DNA from: Xiphydria camelus
Lineage: Eukaryota; Arthropoda; Insecta; Hymenoptera; Xiphydriidae
NCBI GenBank assembly: GCA_963678675.1
Contig: OY783198.1
Location: 4,593,001 to 4,657,000, forward strand
Length of the DNA: 64,000 nt
Direction: 5' to 3'
Position numbers and translations under genes: made by a program. Under the pieces are notes generated by a model. That model was not told where the DNA came from, did no database searches, and saw nothing but the letters and a program-made list of their open reading frames with translations. How positions within the stretch are numbered: the first letter of the stretch is position 1; the number at the start of each line of letters is the position of its first letter. This document shows positions 61,645 through 64,000 of the stretch, piece by piece.

Positions 61645-62638
61645 CCAACAACAGCAGCAGCACCAACAGCAGCAGCAACGACAGCCGATACCGCATCACC
61701 TTCACCATCACCACCACCACCATCATCAGCACCAACAGCAACAGTACCACCACCAGAAGCAACAGCCGAACCCGTCGAGCCCGACGATCAACGCCCATCC
61801 CGGACAGCGCGGCAAGGACGAGATGATCCTCCTGGGCCTGGACGACTACAAGAACTCCACCTCGCCGACCATCAGCTCCCCGGAGTCGCACAACAGCGAC
61901 AGCTCCGTCGAAGTCTCCGAGAGGAGGGCGGCTCTCGGTCATCCCGGCTTCAGGCCGCTCCACTCGCACCGCTCGCCGGACCTGTCGGCGCTGAGCAAAG
62001 AGATGATGGGTCTCCCTCTGGGATTTCCCCTGGGTGGGATGCCCCTGATCCCGCCGGCCTTCTTGCCACCTCCCGGCCTCTCCATCTTCTCGCCTTACCA
62101 CCTGTACGGCGCGCCCCACGGCGCGACGCACTCCCTCTTGCCCGGTCACCACGCGAGCATCCTGCGACACGCGAGCGTCGCCGGCAACGAGCTCGGCGCC
62201 GCGAGCAACAACAACAACAGGTACACCCACGATCAAAACGCGCCGACGCCGCAGAACCCCAGCGTCTCGCCCGTCGCCGACCCCGTGGAGGCCTACACCA
62301 AGAGATTCTACCTGGACGCGGTCTTGAAGAGCCAGCGAACCCCACCCTCCCCCACTCCACCCCTCGCCCTTCCAACGCACTCGCCCTCGTCGAACGACGA
62401 CGCGCCCTCCGAGCGAGGCCTCCCCTGCACCGCGGACAGCCCCGAACCGAAGCTCACCGGTTCGCCACCCCAGGAGGACCCGATGGACCTGTCGATGAAG
62501 TCCTCCGCCCCGACGACGGTGCACTTCGGCCGCGCCTCCACCCCGGGAAGCGCGAGGAGCGACGTCGAGGACGACTACAGCGACAGGGATAGTCCGCCCC
62601 CGAAGAGAAGACCCATGGATCTCACGACGAGAGCGTAA
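57477..62638 (+). CDS. knrl: Knirps-family orphan nuclear receptor (NR0A), two coding exons joined 57477-57554 and 61400-62638
   Basis: Predicted 438-residue nuclear DNA-binding transcription factor, probably a repressor acting in embryonic patterning and later organ development, as known for the Drosophila members. Seen: finger 1 cysteines C5, C8, C22, C25; P-box CEGCKSFFGR spanning the exon junction; finger 2 cysteines C42, C48, C58, C61; then the family-specific knirps box at about residues 74-93 ([16 protein letters not shown]). A Gln/His tract covers residues 94-148. A Pro/Ser-rich region follows, with CtBP-binding-type motifs PMDLSMK (387-393) and PMDLTTRA (431-438, the extreme C terminus). 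There is no ligand-binding domain, as expected for NR0A. Length is close to Drosophila Knirps and Eagle. The start was chosen because MNQQCKVC matches the family N terminus and follows a strong acceptor. Family assignment is near certain. The choice among kni, knrl and eg is not: finger 2 looks more like knrl/eg than fly Kni, and hymenopterans may have fewer paralogues. Confidence 0.95.
57751..57928. mobile_element. MITE family G in intron 2
   Basis: CGCGGAAAAAAAGGATTTTG to gcaaaatcatttttttctatg, flanked by TA on both sides. The outer arms (gattttgcagttttaacaaa) pair with the right end. It starts 196 bp after the exon donor. Confidence 0.85.
59845..60099. mobile_element. MITE family B in intron 2
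   Basis: CATTGAGAAAAAAGGTCTAG to ccagaccttttccctgggtg, flanked by TA on both sides. Inner arms attcacatcgaacaaaag and cttttgtccgatgtgaataa are inverted. Confidence 0.9.
60800..60835. repeat. (TCG)n/(GGA)n microsatellite
   Basis: gtcgtcgtcg followed by about eight GGA repeats in intron 2. Confidence 0.9.
61207..61359. mobile_element. MITE family F immediately before the last-exon acceptor
   Basis: CACGGTAAAAGAGTGGTGTT to cagaattttgtacagcg, flanked by TA on both sides (61205-61206 and 61360-61361). ttcaccggtgcggggag and ttatccaacaccaaaag are shared with 48925 and 18840. It ends 40 bp before the exon. Confidence 0.8.
61400..62638 (+). CDS. knrl: Last coding exon: zinc finger 2, knirps box, Gln/His tract and CtBP motifs
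   Basis: This exon has 412 sense codons and a TAA stop. The acceptor is cccatcgcag|tcc at 61399/61400. It opens with SFFGRSYNN, which completes the P-box. Finger 2 runs from about residue 42 to 61 and is followed by the conserved KACRLRKCL helix and the knirps box. CAG/CAA/CAC repeats at 61601-61765 encode the Gln/His tract. Further on are an ESHNSDSS Ser-rich patch (~188-195), a Pro/Leu/Gly-rich stretch (~228-258), a [12 protein letters not shown] helix-like segment (~327-338), PMDLSMK and a terminal PMDLTTRA. The exon is GC-rich with codon use clearly unlike the flanking DNA, and two other frames are open through it by chance. Confidence 0.95.
61601..61765 (+). repeat. CAG/CAA/CAC trinucleotide tract in coding sequence
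   Basis: An interrupted CAG/CAA run codes for three polyglutamine blocks separated by single His residues. A CAC/CAT run codes for eight His, followed by more Gln. It directly follows the knirps box. Mixed synonymous codons suggest a stable older tract with younger pure CAG segments at its 5' end. Length is likely polymorphic. Confidence 0.9.
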
Positions 62639-63371
62639 CGGCGTCTGCGCCTCCGAGAGTGGAATAGGTTTTTCTTGGATTCGCGGGAAAGACGTTTTTC
62701 GGGGTGTCGCGTCGTTCCCTCGTTAGGTACGCGTCGACGAAACGCGTGTCCGAAACGGGACGAGGAACGAAGCCCGGCGACTCGTCGCGGATAACGAAAA
62801 GCGCGGGGTGGTCAATTGGAATCACGAGGAGCCTCGAGTTCTCGAATGCCGCGCGAGTCGATCGAGATTACGATTCGGGATTTTCTCTCCGCGACGTGGG
62901 CGGTTTATCTTGGAAAGCGCTTCGACGCGCGTGCCAAATCCGAGGATCGCGTGCTATCTGAATTACGAGCCGACGATAAACACGTCAAACGCTCGCGGAA
63001 GCACGTGTCGGCGAGGTGTGTTACTAGCGTGTAGACACGCGTGCAAAAACGCTCCGATCGGTCGATGCCTCGCGCCGATGTCGGCAGTCTCCTTGGTTTT
63101 GTCCGACGTGGAAGTCGGCGCTCGACGGACTCGTCGGGGGTCGACGCTGTGCCGGGACTTCCGGCTTCTCTCATACGGACCACCTCGACCCGCGTGCCAC
63201 GGCTTCTCGGCGATTCCAAGGCGCTCGACACGGTCAATACTTTCTCGACACGTTATCCGCGGATGCGAACTCGTCTTACCGAACATAGGTTCGCTTTTAG
63301 CACGGATCCGCCACGCGATTTGGCAATCTTTCGGCATTTTCGGAATTTAAACGAGGCGAAATGAATCGCGA

Positions 63372-63377
63372 AATAAA
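63372..63377 (+). terminator. Poly(A) signal AATAAA (proximal)
   Basis: AATAAA lies 734 bp after the stop codon, within cgaaataaatcg. No clear T-rich downstream element follows it, so it is the weaker of the two candidates. Confidence 0.35.
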
Positions 63378-63537
63378 TCGCGGACGATCCCGCCGAAGGT
63401 AATTGTCTTCCACTCCGAAGAAACGTCTTCGAATCGAACGCGCCGTCATAATTTTTGGCGTTGTCTATCTAAATGAGATGTGATATTACGCGCGCGCATC
63501 GCGCGAATATGCGGGAGAGGAGACCTCCTTGGATGTG

Positions 63538-63543
63538 AATAAA
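63538..63543 (+). terminator. Poly(A) signal AATAAA (distal, better context)
   Basis: AATAAA is followed within 5 bases by a long T run (63546-63558), the usual U-rich downstream context for cleavage. It lies 900 bp after the stop. Confidence 0.5.
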
Positions 63544-63560
63544 CTTCTTTTTTTTTTTCC

Positions 63561-64000
63561 CCGAACGCGGCGTCTGATAAATATTTATACAATTCGTACG
63601 AACGCTGATTCGTATCGCGCTTCGATTTATCGACGGTCACGATAGTTATTTAAATCGATGTACTATTTATTGGGTACTGTTAAAAAAAAGGACGCTTAAT
63701 TGAATCGTAGAATTTTTTCTCTGCGCGTAGGAACGTCCATAATAGCGACACCGTTGCGACGGTCGAGGATCGCCAGGCGATCGGGGAAAAACCGTTATTC
63801 GGACGACGAACGGGCGATTCTCAACGAGCGATACGACGCCGATCGTGATCGACAAGGGCCAGTAATGATTCCAACGCCTCGCGCGTCCGTCGTTGCGACG
63901 ACATTCCGGGATATCGGCGCTTCCGGCGAAATTGTAAATAGGGAAACGAATCGGCAAACTTTGCGTTAAGGGACGGAGGCCAGTAGTACCTACCCCGTGC
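63561..64000. other. Downstream flank, nothing recognised
   Basis: Mixed composition with short overlapping frames on both strands after the presumed poly(A) site. No gene or repeat identified. Confidence 0.5.

Larger units (their letters stand above)
62639..63560 (+). other. knrl: Probable 3' UTR
   Basis: Sequence from the stop codon to just past the second poly(A) signal. The first ~700 bp are CpG-rich and become AT-richer near 63360. A TGTGAT (K-box core) occurs at 63479-63484. The end is inferred from AATAAA positions only. Confidence 0.5.

Noticed and set aside
61547..62524. 325-codon minus-strand open frame antisense to the last exon
   Set aside because: Leu/Val/Gly/Arg-rich reverse reading of the CAG tract and GC-rich exon, with no domain.
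61219..62592. 457-codon plus-strand open frame overlapping the last coding exon
   Set aside because: It is out of frame with the zinc finger and knirps box. Its length comes from the CAG repeat and GC-rich codons, and the peptide is low-complexity Arg/Ala/Pro-rich.
57477..62638. Ligand-binding domain expected of a nuclear receptor
   Set aside because: None is present in the protein, and there is no further in-frame exon after the stop. Members of NR0A lack it normally, so this is not a truncation.

Overview
The window looks like insect nuclear DNA, most likely from a hymenopteran (an ant is my best guess, not proven). It is mostly non-coding, alternates between CpG-rich stretches and AT-rich islands, and carries many short non-autonomous DNA transposons. 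I see no bacterial operon, CRISPR array, tRNA or rRNA gene, and no intact transposase.

Only one protein-coding gene can be supported: a knirps-family orphan nuclear receptor (NR0A; knirps / knirps-like / eagle), on the plus strand at the right end. Its start codon directly follows a splice acceptor at 57476. The first coding exon (57477-57554) encodes zinc finger 1 and the P-box start. A 3,845-bp phase-0 intron follows. The last exon (61400-62638) encodes finger 2, the knirps box, a Gln/His tract, a Pro/Ser-rich region and two CtBP-type motifs (PMDLS and PMDLT). The predicted protein is 438 residues and has no ligand-binding domain. A non-coding 5' exon ending at the strong donor 52200/52201, with an initiator-like TCAGT near 51856, is a plausible promoter end, but this is inference. 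Poly(A) signals lie at 63372 and 63538.

The roughly 52 kb upstream have no recognisable gene and are a natural place for long-range enhancers of a developmental regulator. They hold palindromic elements in at least nine interior families (called A-G, I and J here). Most share CACTGAG-A-rich ends or close variants, and several copies are flanked by TA on both sides, as expected of Tc1/mariner-type MITEs. Other repeats are an 871-bp hAT-like element at 31102-31972 with GGCTCCGCTCGC hairpins and TTAGG-type runs; two blocks of ~310-bp palindromic units at ~11.3-12.1 kb and ~42.1-43.6 kb; a 158-bp MITE with a perfect 6-bp target duplication at 48227-48384; long-TIR elements at 1823-2073 and 6484-6843; and tandem duplications at 3.0-3.3, 5.2-5.7 and 54.8-55.4 kb.

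Elements have also entered the gene. One family-F MITE in intron 2 ends about 40 bp before the last-exon acceptor, and a family-G copy lies ~200 bp after the preceding donor. Nested insertions give a partial relative order of activity.
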